A stretch of DNA of 64,000 nucleotides from Gautieria morchelliformis (taxonomy: Eukaryota > Basidiomycota > Agaricomycetes > Gomphales > Gomphaceae), in NCBI GenBank assembly GCA_015179125.1, contig WHVA01000356.1, positions 56,524 to 120,523 of the forward strand. Reading direction: 5' to 3'. The translations under genes and the position numbers were made by a program. The notes under the pieces are model-generated. The model had not been told where the DNA came from. It did no database searches and was given only the letters and a program-made list of their open reading frames with translations. Position 1 is the stretch's first letter. Each line of letters begins with the position of its first letter. This document shows, one piece after another, positions 12,461 through 23,912 of this stretch.

Positions 12461-12507
12461 ATTATGCTTTCTCAAATCCTACGCATCCGCGTACTCATAT
12501 GGCATGA

Positions 12508-14275
12508 ATTCTCGAGATGATTGATCCCAGCTGGCTTCGCGCGAGGCGTGAGTCCACTGGGCTTTCCGTCAAAGAGGCCCGTTTTGTTATGAAGTGAGGA
12601 TCGTCCGGCATTTTTCCCGGTATTTCTACTATTTTTCCTAGCCTTGTAGGTAGTATTCTTCTGCTTGTTATGCTTGCGTCACCTGTCACCATTGCTAACA
12701 CCGGTGATTGCCATTCCGGTGTTCCATGACGTTCTACCGGTTTCTACCCCTATGACCGTCATATACAAGTAGTAGATCATTAGTTACAAACAATCTAATG
12801 GTTTTAGCCCATCGCTCCCATGAGGAGTCCGGTTGTTGAGCTCTGAGTTAACAGTGTCCTCATTGCTAGTGTTTCGGTTTGTTCTCGTTGTCCTGTGCCG
12901 TGAGATCGGCTATCCTTCCTTCGCTCGTGTTCGCATTAACTTGCGTTCTCTTATTCCGGCTTCGTTCGTCACAGCGACGCCAACCCTTCTCATATATCAA
13001 TAACACGTTTAACCCGACAGAACATTTTGACCCTGGACCAACGTGACAGATACACCATCATCTCATGATCAGCTTCCATCCCACTCAATTCTTTCTTGTC
13101 GAACCGAGGATGATGATGGCCAAAATGAAAAGCAGCATTCACAAGATCAAGACGTCGCCAATAAAGCACAAGCCCAGAGGCCCAGGTAAAAACATAGAAA
13201 GCGGGTTATACTCCTGGATCCCAGGACAGAGCTCTCGGACGAAACTCTAAGGGTGAGACCTGATGTTTGTGGCTCGATGTGTTTCGTTGTGTGGTGGTGT
13301 TCTTTAATTTCGACTCATTCGACTTCACCAACCGACACCTCATTGGATGCTCCGACCTGTTAGAATAAATGAGATAGCTATATCACAGAGTATTCTAAGG
13401 TCTACACAATTGTCTAACTGAGCTAACATCTGGAGAAATAATCCATGCACCAGTAACAGTGCCTGCCCTGGAAAGCAGGCACCTGGGCCCTGGTCAGAAG
13501 AAATATTGCTATGGGACTAATAGACCCATACAGAGACATCGGACACAATGGAGATTACAGTACACTGTCCTATCTATGGACGTACTGAATAGCTACCTCA
13601 GGAGAGAGGTACAGAGATGGCAAATGCCTTGCCAAGGCTGCTGTAGGCACACAGCACAGGACACACATGATTTCTTTTCTATTCTATTCCCCTGACCAGC
13701 TCCACTGATTACGAGCTATATTACATGTTGAAAGGGGCTTTGTACATTGCTCCAAGGTCCCAGCTTAGATACTTGTCAGTAGGACAAGTATCCCCATCAT
13801 TGTTCCTGCTCCACAGCTGTATGCAGCCTGTGGAGCATTTCCACATTATCCTGACCCATTCTCTCACTATCTTGAACACTGGTAGTCACTACCATTTTAG
13901 TATAAGTAGCTACCATAAATGTACGAACAAAACATCCAGAATATTACCCAGAACAATCCAGAATTGCTGTTTCACGTCCTGAAGTAACTGTAGACTTGTT
14001 TGATAGCTACAGAGCTCATTTCTTGATAGTTTATTCCAATTCTTTGTTGAGAGTCTACTATCACTGTTTACACTATACTATCTCAAAAGCGAACGCTTTT
14101 GATCTGACTGTTCTTCGGATCGACACCAATCTTCTATCAACTCGGTCACGTGACCTACATCAATCAGTGACGCACTCGCTCCACAGAGCTTAGTCAGCTC
14201 ATGCATATACCGTGCACAGGGGTGCACGAAGAGTCCCAACTCCCTGAGTCATCAAATATATCCATTCTAATATAT
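12508..14275. other. Probable decayed retroelement DNA, not resolved
   Basis: No gene is recognisable. A stretch starting TGTTAGAATAAATGAG near 13357 has the look of a copia LTR start, but I could not pair it with an end or a target duplication. CACGTGACC occurs near 14150. Confidence 0.3.
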
Positions 14276-14802
14276 CTAATATATTATTCCCAAAACGACC
14301 TCCCCATCAGCTTCTCCGCTCTCCCCTCGATGGCTAGCAAGAGCATTCAAGGGTTGTGTGCCATATCTAGCCATCACCTTGACCATACCCCTCGCTCTCA
14401 GCGCTCTCTTACCTTCCCCATCAGGGGCAAAGCAGATGTGCCGTCGCTTCATCCGCGTAGTAGGCTCTGCAGCCTCTAGCGACCTGCGTGCACCCATACT
14501 GCGAAACAGGTGGGAGGACTTTGCTGAACCAATCATTGGGTTAGCATCGTCATCACACAAGTAATCTGGGGACCATACCTTCTGGTTCCTTCCCAGTCCT
14601 TCCTGTCGCTTCGCACCCCTTTGATGTTAGCGTGAAGACGGGACATGGGGGCCGAGTTGATGTCAGCTTCTGCGGGTACCGGTTGCAAAGTAGATCCTGA
14701 GCTCTCCAGCCATACCCTCGCTTTCTGTATCTCCTTCGCCAACTCATCCGCCTTGAGTGGTCGCTCGAATTCCGGGTCAGCCACCTCTTCAACCTGCAGC
14801 AC
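14276..14802 (-). pseudogene. Unidentified gene fragment, minus strand
   Basis: The frame from about 14802 reads LQVEEVADPEFERPLKADE and on to SAPMSRLHANIKGVRSDRK, a charged, helix-like segment. A likely intron near 14570 (GTATGG donor on the minus strand) leads to a second open stretch down to 14276. I do not recognise the family. It lies just left of an LTR-like start and could be part of that retroelement or an unrelated fragment. Confidence 0.3.
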
Positions 14803-15184
14803 CTTCCGAAGCTCCTCCTAGACCTCGCAGATGAGCGAACAACCGATGAGAAAGGAAGGAACAGTACTCACCTGGAGTTCTGCAGCATCATCCACCCACC
14901 GCTCCACATATGCGACTCCCCCTGAAGCTCCGGCCGAGCCTTCGACACCGCCTGTGATCAATCAAGGAGTGTTGAGTACCTGAGGGTCGTCATAGGGGCC
15001 CGTGCGCTTGGGTGCTTGGATGGGTTCCATAGCCCAGCGCCGCACGGCGTTTTAAACAGAAAGTGGAGCCATGCATGGACCACACAGTGAGATAGGGCCC
15101 AGACCTCAGAGATCTCATCGGGGGACCCATTACGTCTTTAATGCCTTTCCCCTACCCTAGGATGCGACGTCGTTGGACTCCGAA

Positions 15185-15535
15185 GCTGGGAGGGGGGTAC
15201 TGTCATGATCCATCTATTTCCCTTACCTCGCTGTCTCTATGCTCCTTCTCATCGCTCCTCCTGCACCTTCGCCTAAGTTCACCCTATCCTTCGACCACTC
15301 CTCCTCCATGTTAGCTCCATTCGCTCTTCGCCTTGTTCGCTGAACGGCCATTCGCTACTCGCATCATTTTCCGGCAGGAATGCCATCAAACATGATCGAC
15401 ACCCTCTACCCGGCGTGATGGTCCATCACTGACTGCATCATCATCCCGATCCAACCCCTTTAGGTGTCCATATGGCTAGAATGCATTCACGGGATGTTCT
15501 ACCTGTAGGTCGTGTGGGATCAACCCAGCAGACGA
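15185..15535 (+). repeat. LTR-like sequence with preceding polypurine tract (left arm of inverted pair)
   Basis: A purine tract GGGAGGGGGG (15188-15197) sits just before TGTCATGATCC at 15201, the arrangement seen at the start of a 3' LTR. The following ~330 bp recur in inverted orientation at 16230-16566. Confidence 0.5.
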
Positions 15536-16229
15536 AGAGTCCATGCAGGGTGGCGTATATGCAGGTCTCAAGGCATGTTTTCATAAATGCTTTCATCCCC
15601 TTTCCTCCCTGTTGTTTCATGTTCGCACTCCTCTTTCATTCTATTGCATCTGTGTTTCACCTATTTTGTATCATGATTGCACACCCCTATCCAACCCTGA
15701 CTCCAGACGGCCTCTTTCCTATTCGCTGATATCATACAAACATTCGATATAAGTAGTTCACATTTGCATGTATATTCCACAGTTCAATTATCATATGTCC
15801 ATCTTGTGCAAAACTTGACCTCGCTGTGACCATCGTCTTGAGCCCTCTCTTATAGATTTCTATCTTCGACCAGAGGAAAACTTAAGCACCACTGGTGAGT
15901 TTTCGTACTTCACCTTGGTTACCTCAGCCTTTGAACTATTATCTGTGCTGTTGGCGAAGGGCTCCGAAGGAGCGCCTTCGCGGGCGAAAGGATTGTTGCT
16001 ACTTAAACAACCTTTCTGTGACACCTTTCACATTACATCATCAAGTGCCACGGGCTATTTTGTTATGACTGTAGATAGGGCAAGCCCCGTTCGGGTAGCC
16101 CTCTTATCTTCTGAACATTTATTGGTTTACTTTATTCGCCAAATGGCGCACTTATTCACACAAGCTATTCGGGCATTCGCTGTGTTCACTAATACACGAT
16201 ATTAACACCTAAAAACCAATCTTGACATC
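15536..16229. other. Spacer between inverted LTR-like arms
   Basis: No coding frame of note. It could include the remainder of the left LTR (TTTTCGTACTTCACC near 15900). Confidence 0.3.
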
Positions 16230-16566
16230 TTGGTCTACTGGGTTGATCCCACACGATCTACTGGTAGGACACCCCGCAAATACATTCCGGCCATAGGAAT
16301 GCCCAAAGGGGGTTGAGTTGAGAAGGTGATGGTACCCGTGATGATCCATCAAGCCAGGTAAAGGATGTCGATCGTGTTTGATGGCATGTCTACTGGGGAA
16401 TGATGCGAGTAGCGAATGGTCATTTGGCGAATGTGGCAAAGGGCGAATGGAGCGAACATAGAGGAGGCGTGGTCGAAGGGAAGGGCAAAGCTGAGTGAAC
16501 ATGGAGGAGGAGTGGTGAAAGGGAAAATAGGGATAGCTGGGTACAACAAATAAATGAGTCATGACA
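16230..16566 (-). repeat. Right arm of the inverted LTR-like pair
   Basis: Read on the minus strand it starts TGTCATGACTCATTTATTT at 16566 and follows the left arm (15201-15535) through CCATTCGCTACTCGCATCATT and GTGTGGGATCAACCCAG. Identity is well below 100 percent. No target duplication was seen. Confidence 0.5.
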
Positions 16567-16659
16567 CAATGCTCCAACTGATCTTTCTGCCACCTGACCA
16601 CCCACTACACTATTGAGTACGATGGGCAGCCAGATATGTGAAGAAGCACAGGTCACCTC

Positions 16660-18209
16660 TCCATGAGCTGCTCCATGTGCACACCATGCAACTGGGCACA
16701 GTCAGGCTCATCTAGCCAACACGACACACACTGACATGGCAACTCCCCATGTGCACCATGGTGCCACAGAACAACAGGGAGGCCATCATGCATGACAAGG
16801 CTAACACCAGTACATTTAACTCTATGCTGACAGATATAGCCTCAAGCAGGGAGTCAGGCTGTGGTGGTGTTGTATCTTAACAGGACACAATGCAGATCCC
16901 TACAGTGCCACTGACACCAGGCACACAGTTTATGAAGCCAAGCTGGTAGGCTTTATACTGGCTGCAACAATAATACAGGAACACAATTTTATCAAGGATG
17001 CAGCCATACCAGTCAATAATCAAGCAGCAGTTAAAGCACTCGGCAACTTCAGAATCACCCTGGGTTATTACCTAATAGACCACTTCCTCACACAAATGTC
17101 CAAGATTGCTAAGAAACACTGAAACACACCATTGGAATTATACTGGATACTGGGTCACAAGGGAATAATAGGCAAGGAAGCAGCAAACAAAATGGCTAAG
17201 AGGCCGCAGAAGGGTGCAGCAGCCCAGCTCATTCCTTCCCCTGCTATTACACTCATCACTGCCATCCAGCAAGTCCACACTCAAGGCAGCACACAACAAG
17301 AAGCTGAAGTGTGAAGCTTAGCTCTTATTCACCAGTTCCCCAAGATTCACCAAGTTTCACGTGATCGACCCCAAGGTGCCCCCCACAGATTACTGCAAGG
17401 TGAGTGGTAGAACTACTGAGGTAGCATTCCAGCATACTAATACAACTCAGGATGGGACACACACAGCTGCAGTGGCACCTGTACAGCATGGGGCTAGTAG
17501 GAACCCAATTATGCCCATTGTGCAACCAGAAAGAAGAATCTGTCCACCATTTCCTCCTCACCTGCCTCGCACATGCCAAGCAGCAACAGCCCCTTATCAA
17601 TGCATTAAGATCAGATGCATTAGACCTATCCAAGCTCCTATCTGACCCCAACTGCATCAACTATATGCTGGATTATGTCGATGCCACCAAGTGATTTCAT
17701 CCCAAACCACCTCTTCACCCCCCTTCCTGACCCGCATCCTGTTACTGGCCCCTCCCTTTGACACAGATTTCACACCCTTCATATGACATCAACCAACTAA
17801 CAACATTTGCCCCAACAGGCTCTGCAGAGACTGACAAGCTGATCATATACCATGCATCAGCCACCCACCCTATGACCCAGTTGCACCCCACACTGCCCCA
17901 GTCCGCACCCCTGCCATCCCACTTGACCGCTCACATATGCCTGCCTGCAAGACCTCCTCCACACTGTGTGCCTGTGCTCCCTCACTCCCAGCTCCCCTGG
18001 CCCACCCACACTGCTTGTCCACCCATATCCCCAGACCATGACACACTTTGCCAGCCCTCTGCATTGCCGCACCCTTTCTATTTCTGTTCATCCCTTTCTA
18101 CCACATGGTCTCTTTCGTAGCGCAAGGCATACCAAGAACTCTTTCCACTGTGTTACAGGACATGCCCATGGAATTAAATAAAGATAAAAAAAAAAAAAAA
18201 AAAAAAAAA
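16660..18209 (+). pseudogene. LINE (non-LTR retrotransposon) 3' end: RNase H, C-terminal zinc knuckle and poly-A
   Basis: The conceptual protein, broken by stops and frameshifts, shows an RNase H domain (ATDTRHTVYEAKLVGFILAA near 16910-16970). Near 17133-17190 it shows LELYWILGHKGIIGKEAANK, the usual PGHxGIxGNExAD segment. At 17452-17694 follows the C-terminal CPLCNQKEESVHHFLLTC zinc-binding motif common in Tad-clade elements. The reverse transcriptase is missing, as in a 5'-truncated insertion. A 24-nt A run ends the copy at 18186-18209. It lies against the helicase fragment of H2, so it probably inserted into that Helitron. Confidence 0.75.
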
Positions 18210-18236
18210 GGGATGTTGAACAAAAGGGGGTGGGTG
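18168..18236 (+). repeat. Right copy of the direct repeat bracketing the H2 insert
   Basis: Same string as 4970-5022, but with A24 between the GATAAAA and TGTTGAACAAAA parts. The last bases lead directly into helicase sequence (GCTCCAATGAGGATATC, compare 3011-3027). Confidence 0.6.
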
Positions 18237-19140
18237 CTCCAATGAGGATATCGTGGGAGCTACCCTTCAGAAGTCATATCTGTGGCCAAAGATCAAGGTC
18301 CTCCATCTGACAGAGAACATGCGGGTAAGAAATGACCCTGACAGAACCCGGTTTGCAGAATGGCTGCAGAATGTGGGTCAGGGAAAGGATCTCCCACTAG
18401 ATCATACCTTCTCACTCCCTCAATACATGGTTTGTGGCCCTGGAATTGCAGAGCTGATCCAGGAAATATACCCTGGCATTGGCAATGCAGTCCCTGCCCA
18501 GGACAATTATTTACTGGAGCGGGCCATCCTCTGTCCCAGAAATACTGAGGTCAATGAGATCAATTCCATGGTGTTGAGGCAGTTTCCAGGTGATGCTCAG
18601 GTCTTCCACTGTGCAGATTCTGTCAAGGAAACCGACTTTGCAGAGCAGTATCCTGTGGAGTATCTGAATTCCATAGAGATGGGCAGTCTTCCTCCTGCTC
18701 ACTTGGAAGTCAAGCCTGGAGTGCCTCTAATGACGTTGCGCAATTTGGATAAGAAGCAAGGACTATGCAATGGGACAAGGTTGCGGTTGGTGAAGATGAG
18801 GAATAGAGTGTTGGAGGTCAGGATCATCTCAGGTCCATGTGCAGGAAATACTGCTTTCATCCCCAGGATCACTATTTCACCATCAGAGGGAGAATTACCA
18901 TTTGTGCTGCAGAGGAGACAGTGTCCAATGTGTGTGGCATTTGCAATGACCATCAACAAGTCTCAGGGACAGTCTTTGGGTACAGTTGAGCTGGACCTGA
19001 GATATCCAGTGTTTGGACATGGTCAGTTGTATGTTGGTGTTTCAAGGGGAACAAGCTAGAACAAAGTAAAGGTCTTGCTTGAGGAGGGTTTGAACACAAC
19101 CAACATTGTATATAAAGATGTATTACTTAGAGCTCCTTGA
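18236..19140 (+). pseudogene. Helitron H2 Pif1-like helicase, 3' third only
   Basis: Closely similar to 3011-3915 of H1. It retains ENMRVRND, MTINKSQGQSLG and LYVGVSRGTS, but Walker A, Walker B and the whole Rep domain are absent. The frame is broken by a TAG at about 19057-19059, where H1 has TGG. After this the conserved tail VKVLLEEGL..TTNIVYKDVL continues to the original stop at 19138-19140. It cannot encode a working helicase. H2 would need an enzyme supplied by another copy. Confidence 0.88.
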
Positions 19141-19274
19141 TTTCTGATATCTACTTGATGCAAATTGATTACTTTGATTTTCCCCAATGCACTTGACCTT
19201 ACTGATATGTTAGACTTACCGATGTGTTAGACTTACTGATGCGTATGACCTTACCGAGGCGTTTGACCTACACC

Positions 19275-19302
19275 CCCACGCGAAGCGTGGGTATCCACCT
19301 AG
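19275..19302 (+). other. Helitron H2 3' terminus: hairpin and CTAG
   Basis: Stem CCCACGC / GCGTGGG with GAA loop at 19275-19291, then CTAG at 19299-19302. Relative to H1 one G-C pair is replaced by A-T on both sides, a compensated change. Confidence 0.88.
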
Positions 19303-20290
19303 TTACTATGTATGAAAGTAGCTCAGCGGGAGGTTGTGGGGCGCTGACCAATGCTTGGTCATTAATTTGTCAGTGGAGCGCGCGAGCCCCTGGCCCTATC
19401 ACTGGTAGGGCTGCACACCGTGCCATACAACCACGGCTGTACGGTGCCATGTTACAGCCACGGCACCTGTACCGTCAAGGGTTTGTGTGCGCTGCTGATG
19501 GCATGGTATACGGTACGGGTTGACGCCGTATGATACCGTAAAAATACGGTCGTGTATGGTGTGTACGGCATACATTCGGAAAAGCCCGAAAACCTTGTAG
19601 CCGAGCCCAAAAAGGCATCGGCCGACGGGCGCTACCGCTGGTAGGCAGGCTATTTACGTGGCGCTCATGCTCCCGTTCACCCCTGCTGACATTCTGCCCC
19701 ACGCGCGCACACCGTAGCGAGCGGCTGGGTGTGATATTATCATTATTTTAGTTTTGCCGCCGGTTGTTTGCAGTAAGGAAGCCGGTGAGTGATCTAAGTT
19801 TAGGCTGAGCTATAATAGATCAGCCTATGGATCCGTCAACCGTAATACGGACGGTATGGTACCCATACCGTACTGTCAGAGGGGGTGAGGTGTCGATCAT
19901 ACGGACGGTATACGGTCTGCCGTATCCGTCAACTCGCCGTACATAATACGGACGGTGTGCAGCCCTAATCACTGGTTTATGCCGCTCTGCCGGCTCAGGG
20001 CTCTCTCTTCAGGTCAGCCGCGAGCATGAATGCTGCGCAGCGGTCACATGACCTGTTCGTGGCATACACGAGCGTGGTCCGTGCACGACACGTGTGGGCG
20101 GTATATAAAGGCAGAATGGTAAGGATGGAACGCCAGGAATGTGCTTGACTGGCAATTCCTCTCTCTGCTGTCTGCTCTGTCTGCTGTCTCCTCCTGTAGC
20201 TAGCTGGCTGTCTATTGCTTTGGCAGCCTGGCTATCTGTTGCTTTGCTTGGATGGCTTTCTATTGGTAGGAAATGTCTCTTTTTTAATGC
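19303..20290 (+). promoter_or_regulatory. Helitron H3 5' terminus and promoter, interrupted by a MITE
   Basis: It starts TTACTATGTATGAAAG and GGTTGTGGGGCG, close to H2. After removal of the MITE (19406-19967) it continues with CAGCCGCGAGC, GGTCACATGACC, the GTGGTCCGTGCACGAC block near 20075, TATATAAA at 20102-20109, a pyrimidine-rich leader and a GTAGGA donor near 20266. Confidence 0.7.
19398..19975. mobile_element. hAT-type MITE with 8-bp target duplication
   Basis: The element occupies 19406-19967 (562 bp). Its ends are inverted: TAGGGCTGCACACCG on the left and CGGTGTGCAGCCCTA on the right. It is flanked by ATCACTGG at 19398-19405 and 19968-19975, the 8-bp duplication expected for hAT elements. 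It encodes no protein. Inside are many copies of ACGGTA / TACCGT-type words, as in the subterminal transposase-binding repeats of hAT elements. Confidence 0.88.
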
Positions 20291-20359
20291 ATTGCCATGT
20301 ATTTTATGTTATTTGTATTTGTAATTTTAGTAGTGCCTTTTTTTTTTTCATAATATTGT

Positions 20360-20723
20360 ATTGCACTGCACTTTGCTTTAAATACCTGACTTAGAAATCC
20401 AGATGATATTCTACATTTTCACCGAATAGCGCTGACCTGATACTTGGGTAAATGCCGACGTTCTTACCGCGTTCCTGCTACATATTAACCAAGGATTGCC
20501 CCAATATATTTATTATTAATATAATTCTGGTAAAATAATATTTAGCAGGGCCGCCACTCCAGCCGCTGATCACGCTCGACAATGAAAAAAAAAAAAAAAT
20601 CATCGAATAAGCATCATGGAGACTCTGTAAGTACTGTCCAAGGGATTCACCTACTTACAAGCTTGAAGTATCCGTTCCAGCTCTCTCATCGATATCATGT
20701 TAGCACCATCACGGTGTGGTAGC
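20360..20723. other. AT-rich stretch, no gene recognised
   Basis: This is the end of the Helitron 5' intron-like region and the transition to captured DNA. The left breakpoint of the capture should lie here. Confidence 0.4.
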
Positions 20724-20918
20724 TCACACAGCTATATCCTTCGCCACCATCTCCATCCTCATCCTCATCATCTTCCTCGTATCCTCGTCATCTTCGCTGT
20801 CTGATACACCTTCGAACTCGTCAGACTCTGGTTCAAAGAGGTGAGTGAACTTAAGGTTTGCATCAAGAACCTTCAAAGGAAGGGTGGCAGCGGAAGGGAT
20901 GGACAGATCCGCAAGCAA
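20724..20918 (-). pseudogene. Unidentified acidic gene fragment, minus strand
   Basis: The minus-strand frame reads LADLSIPSAATLPLKVLDAN and on to FEPESDEFEGVSDSEDDED, an acidic tail of protein-like composition. It ends close to the syntaxin fragment on the other strand. I do not recognise the family. It could be a third captured fragment or chance. Confidence 0.3.
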
Positions 20919-20967
20919 CAGGTGCGTACCACCTGTGATAGACCAAATATATTCGCTTCACCGTAGA

Positions 20968-21380
20968 TGGACAATGCAGACGGGCTTGGTGAAGCAGAAG
21001 TTCGTCGAGGCCATTCAAAACTATCAACAGGTGGAACAGCAGTACCGGGCTAAGTACAAACAACGCATGGAGCAGCAATTCAAGATTGGTAGTCAATAGT
21101 CACCTGTCGATGCCCTCAAGCTGATTTCTGTCTAGTCAAGCCTGATGCTACCCCCAATGAAGTCAAGGTGGTAGTCAACGATGACCAGGGCGGACAGATC
21201 TTCGCTCAAGCTGTAAGGTTCATTCCTTTTGTCCTTCGCTTATCTCATCCCGCGTAATAGCTTCACTCTTCCGATCGCTACGGCGAGTCGCGCACGGCCT
21301 ATCGTGAGGTCCAAGAGCGCCACAAAGACATTAAATGAATTGAGCGTACTCTGGGCGAGCTGGCGCAGCTCTTCAGTGAT
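20968..21380 (+). pseudogene. Syntaxin (Sso1-like plasma-membrane t-SNARE) fragment, captured
   Basis: Three exons: about 20968-21088, 21136-21212, 21261-21380. They encode QTGLVKQKFVEAIQNYQQVE, then IVKPDATPNEVK and QGGQIFAQA, then RYGESRTAYREVQERHKDIK and IERTLGELAQLFSD. This is the run from the end of the Habc region into the SNARE motif of a fungal Sso1/syntaxin-1 protein, which drives vesicle fusion at the plasma membrane. Introns have GT-AG ends and keep the frame. A TGA at 21336-21338 replaces the Arg codon (CGA) expected between DIK and IERTL. The N-terminal start, the rest of the SNARE helix and the membrane anchor are missing. It is therefore a dead fragment, followed immediately by E3-ligase sequence. 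Confidence 0.85.
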
Positions 21381-21405
21381 GTAAGTCCTTAGCAGACCTT
21401 CGCAG

Positions 21406-23912
21406 GCCGCTGTGATCTCATCCCTATTAGATGAGTTCCTCGAGGGCCTGTTCCAACATACTCCACGCTGTCGCGATTTTATCACCAAAACAGATGGCCT
21501 CGATCGCTTGGGTAGGATCGTGACACTTCCGTGCATCCCCTACAATTATGCAAGCGCCCCTGGATCTGATGCGCTGGTTCAGGTTTTACGTGCCATGACA
21601 GATGTAGCACCTACCCAGACCATAAGCAAGGTCTTGGGCCAATTCCGGGCTTCATTAGACGAAACTCGCGAATTCTGGGGCACCATGGACAGCAAGTCCA
21701 AATTGTTGTGCTACGTGGACATCTCGAGTGAGTTCGAGTTCATTTGTGCCTTCTTTGTCTTAACCGTAGATTCTCAGCGGACGAACAACTACTTGAGGGT
21801 AACCTAAAATTCCGCAAGCTTATCGCCCTTCATACTCGTGTCACTCTCATGGCCGATATATTTTCGTCATCGACTTATATGCATGGGAGAGCCTCGCTGT
21901 CGTTGCTGTCAGGCCTTACAGGAACTGACGCTTCAGATATCCTTCCGGATATTGGTGCTCTTCACCGTGCATGCATTTGGGAAAATATAGTCTTGAAAAG
22001 TGCTTTGTCAGCACGAGGTGTCAATGTCAGCCATAGTAATCCAGGTGTCCCCTCAGATGGTATCTCGTTGGCCGGTCAGGCAACTGACCTATCAAATGAG
22101 GTTGAAGTTGGATCGGCTCTCCCAGAATCGGAGCAATCACTTGACGAAGGAAAATCAAAGGAAGGTGTAAAAAAGGATGGCCCGCGGGAACGCACTGCAA
22201 AGGCGTTGAAACATATTGCGACCCAGATTCCTACCTCTCTCACACCTTTCTTTCAAGGTATGCCTGGTGGCAGCAACCCTATCCTCTGTGCCTGACCCAT
22301 TTGTCATAGCCGTTGTGAAGTTACCTTCGTTGCATAGGCGGAGCCCAGACGCTGGACAGAAGCATCAGGCTATTACGATCGCAAGTCATGTTGCGAAGGT
22401 CGCCTTATGTCATCTTGAGTGGGAAGGATCTGGTACGCTGTTGTTGCATGTTAGTCAACCTTAACTAAGATGTGCTCTGAAGACGACATACTGGCATCTT
22501 ATGCTTATTGGACAGTGATGATGGGCCTAATTACGGTCCTACTGTTTGAGGGTATGTGCAATTAGAGCCACAATTTCATGGGTTATTAATGGACAATTGC
22601 AGAGCGCAACAACATCCACACGATGCTCATCGTGGCCTTCCGCAGGGTTGGAGGCCTAGACACACTGTTGGCCATCTGTCACCGATATGCCGCCGCCGTG
22701 GATCGTATTGTTCAGATCAAGACTGCTGACCGCAGTGAAGATGACAAGCAGCAACCTGTTCACGTCTTTGGCGGTCTGAAGGTCGCACTCCATCTGTTGC
22801 ACTTGCTGGTGTCATCAAAGCCATTATTTGAGTCGCCGCAAACGCTCTTGCTCGTGACCAGGGATAAGAAAGACACAGACCCCGAATACTTCGAGCCTCA
22901 AGACTTTCTTGTCAAATTGAGATCGGCTGTGTTGCCCTTTGTGCACGAACTATGGGAGTCGCCATGGTTGGTTCAGGTGCCACTGAGCGTCTGCAAATCT
23001 GTTGTCCAGACCATGCTAGAGCTCATGGCTGGCGAGAACGAGGAGCCCAAAGGCGAGTCTGCTCCCGATGTCTTGCCTACGTCAGTGGGGGGTTCCAATG
23101 TCCTTCACCGCCATGTTGGGCCAGATGAAAACGGTATACAACAGTTGTGCAACATGGGCTTTCCGCGCGCTGCCGTGGAACGTGCATTGGTTCGAATGGG
23201 CAATAATGTCACCGCTGCCGCCGAGTACCTTCTAGCACAACCATTGCCATTCCCACCTGGATCCAGATGACGCCAACTCCGAAGATGTTGCTCTCGACCC
23301 TCCGGCTTCAAACGAACCTTTAGGTGTCGAAGCAGAGCCTGTGGTCAGCGTCGGTGACACCCCGACTGATACTGAGATGACTGCAGTAGTTGACACTAAC
23401 GTGGCATCAACTCGTGTCGAACCTGAGGACACCGCACCTGAGGTAACTGTTGCGAAGACCTCAGAGCAATGGCGAATAGGGCTTGGCGAGCAATGAGAAT
23501 CAGTCAAGGAAGATGTCGGTCGAGGTGCTCTTCGTCTTCCAGACGAACATCCATCGCTTATTTTCGACGTCAAGAACGCATTCATTGGGCCTGTAGATGG
23601 ATACTCATCACGAACTCTACCTCTCATTATTCAAGATATCAAAGATTTCTCGCCGGGTGCATATGAGATCCACAAGCAACCCCTTGCTGTTCGTTGCCGC
23701 TTGCTGGCGCTAGTTCTCAATGAGGTTGGATCATTGGAGACCCGACTGCCTGCCAACGCCTCCAAGGAACTGATGGACGTTTTGCTTGCTCTGCTGCTAG
23801 CGCATCCTTTTAACGCTGACAATGAGACCTCCGTCGTCCCCAAATGGTTAGCGCCTCATCTCTTAGTTCCAGAGGCACTCCTTGTCACGGGGGATGAACC
23901 TCACACCATTAC
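21406..23912 (+). pseudogene. TOM1/HUWE1-type HECT E3 ubiquitin ligase fragment, part 1
   Basis: The conceptual exons match the large fungal TOM1 family. They start with SLLDEFLEGLFQHTPRCRDF and SLPC-like LPCIPYNYASAPGSDALVQV (DUF913 region). Next come ADEQLLEGNLKFRKLIALHT and the following segment (21744-22295), and the ILIVAFRRVGGLDTLLAICH-like region (22623 on). At about 23125-23250 is a UBA domain (GIQQLCNMGFPRAAVERALV). Introns with GT-AG ends separate these. The N-terminal DUF908 region is absent, and after 23270 the frame is broken several times. An exon is split at 23912 by a gypsy element; the sequence resumes at 30123. In intact form these proteins attach ubiquitin to nuclear and ribosomal substrates. 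This copy lacks both ends. Confidence 0.85.

Larger units (their letters stand above)
4065..19302 (+). mobile_element. Helitron H2, 15.2 kb, with a 3'-only helicase and a large foreign insert (inferred unit)
   Basis: A 5' terminus-like sequence starts directly after the CTAG of H1, and the next 3' terminus of the same family is the CTAG at 19299-19302. In between only the last third of the helicase gene is present (18236-19140). The rest is foreign: a HAD-kinase gene, gene fragments, LTR-like repeats and a LINE tail. This suits a non-autonomous Helitron that took up host DNA. The alternative is a 5' fragment (4065 to about 4990) and a 3' fragment (18236-19302) of separate copies that happen to flank ordinary host DNA. 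I cannot decide between these from this window alone. Confidence 0.55.

Noticed and set aside
13357-14140. Copia solo LTR (TGTTAGAATAAA ... CTTCTATCA)
   Set aside because: The end is arbitrary and the flanks do not duplicate. Left as unresolved.
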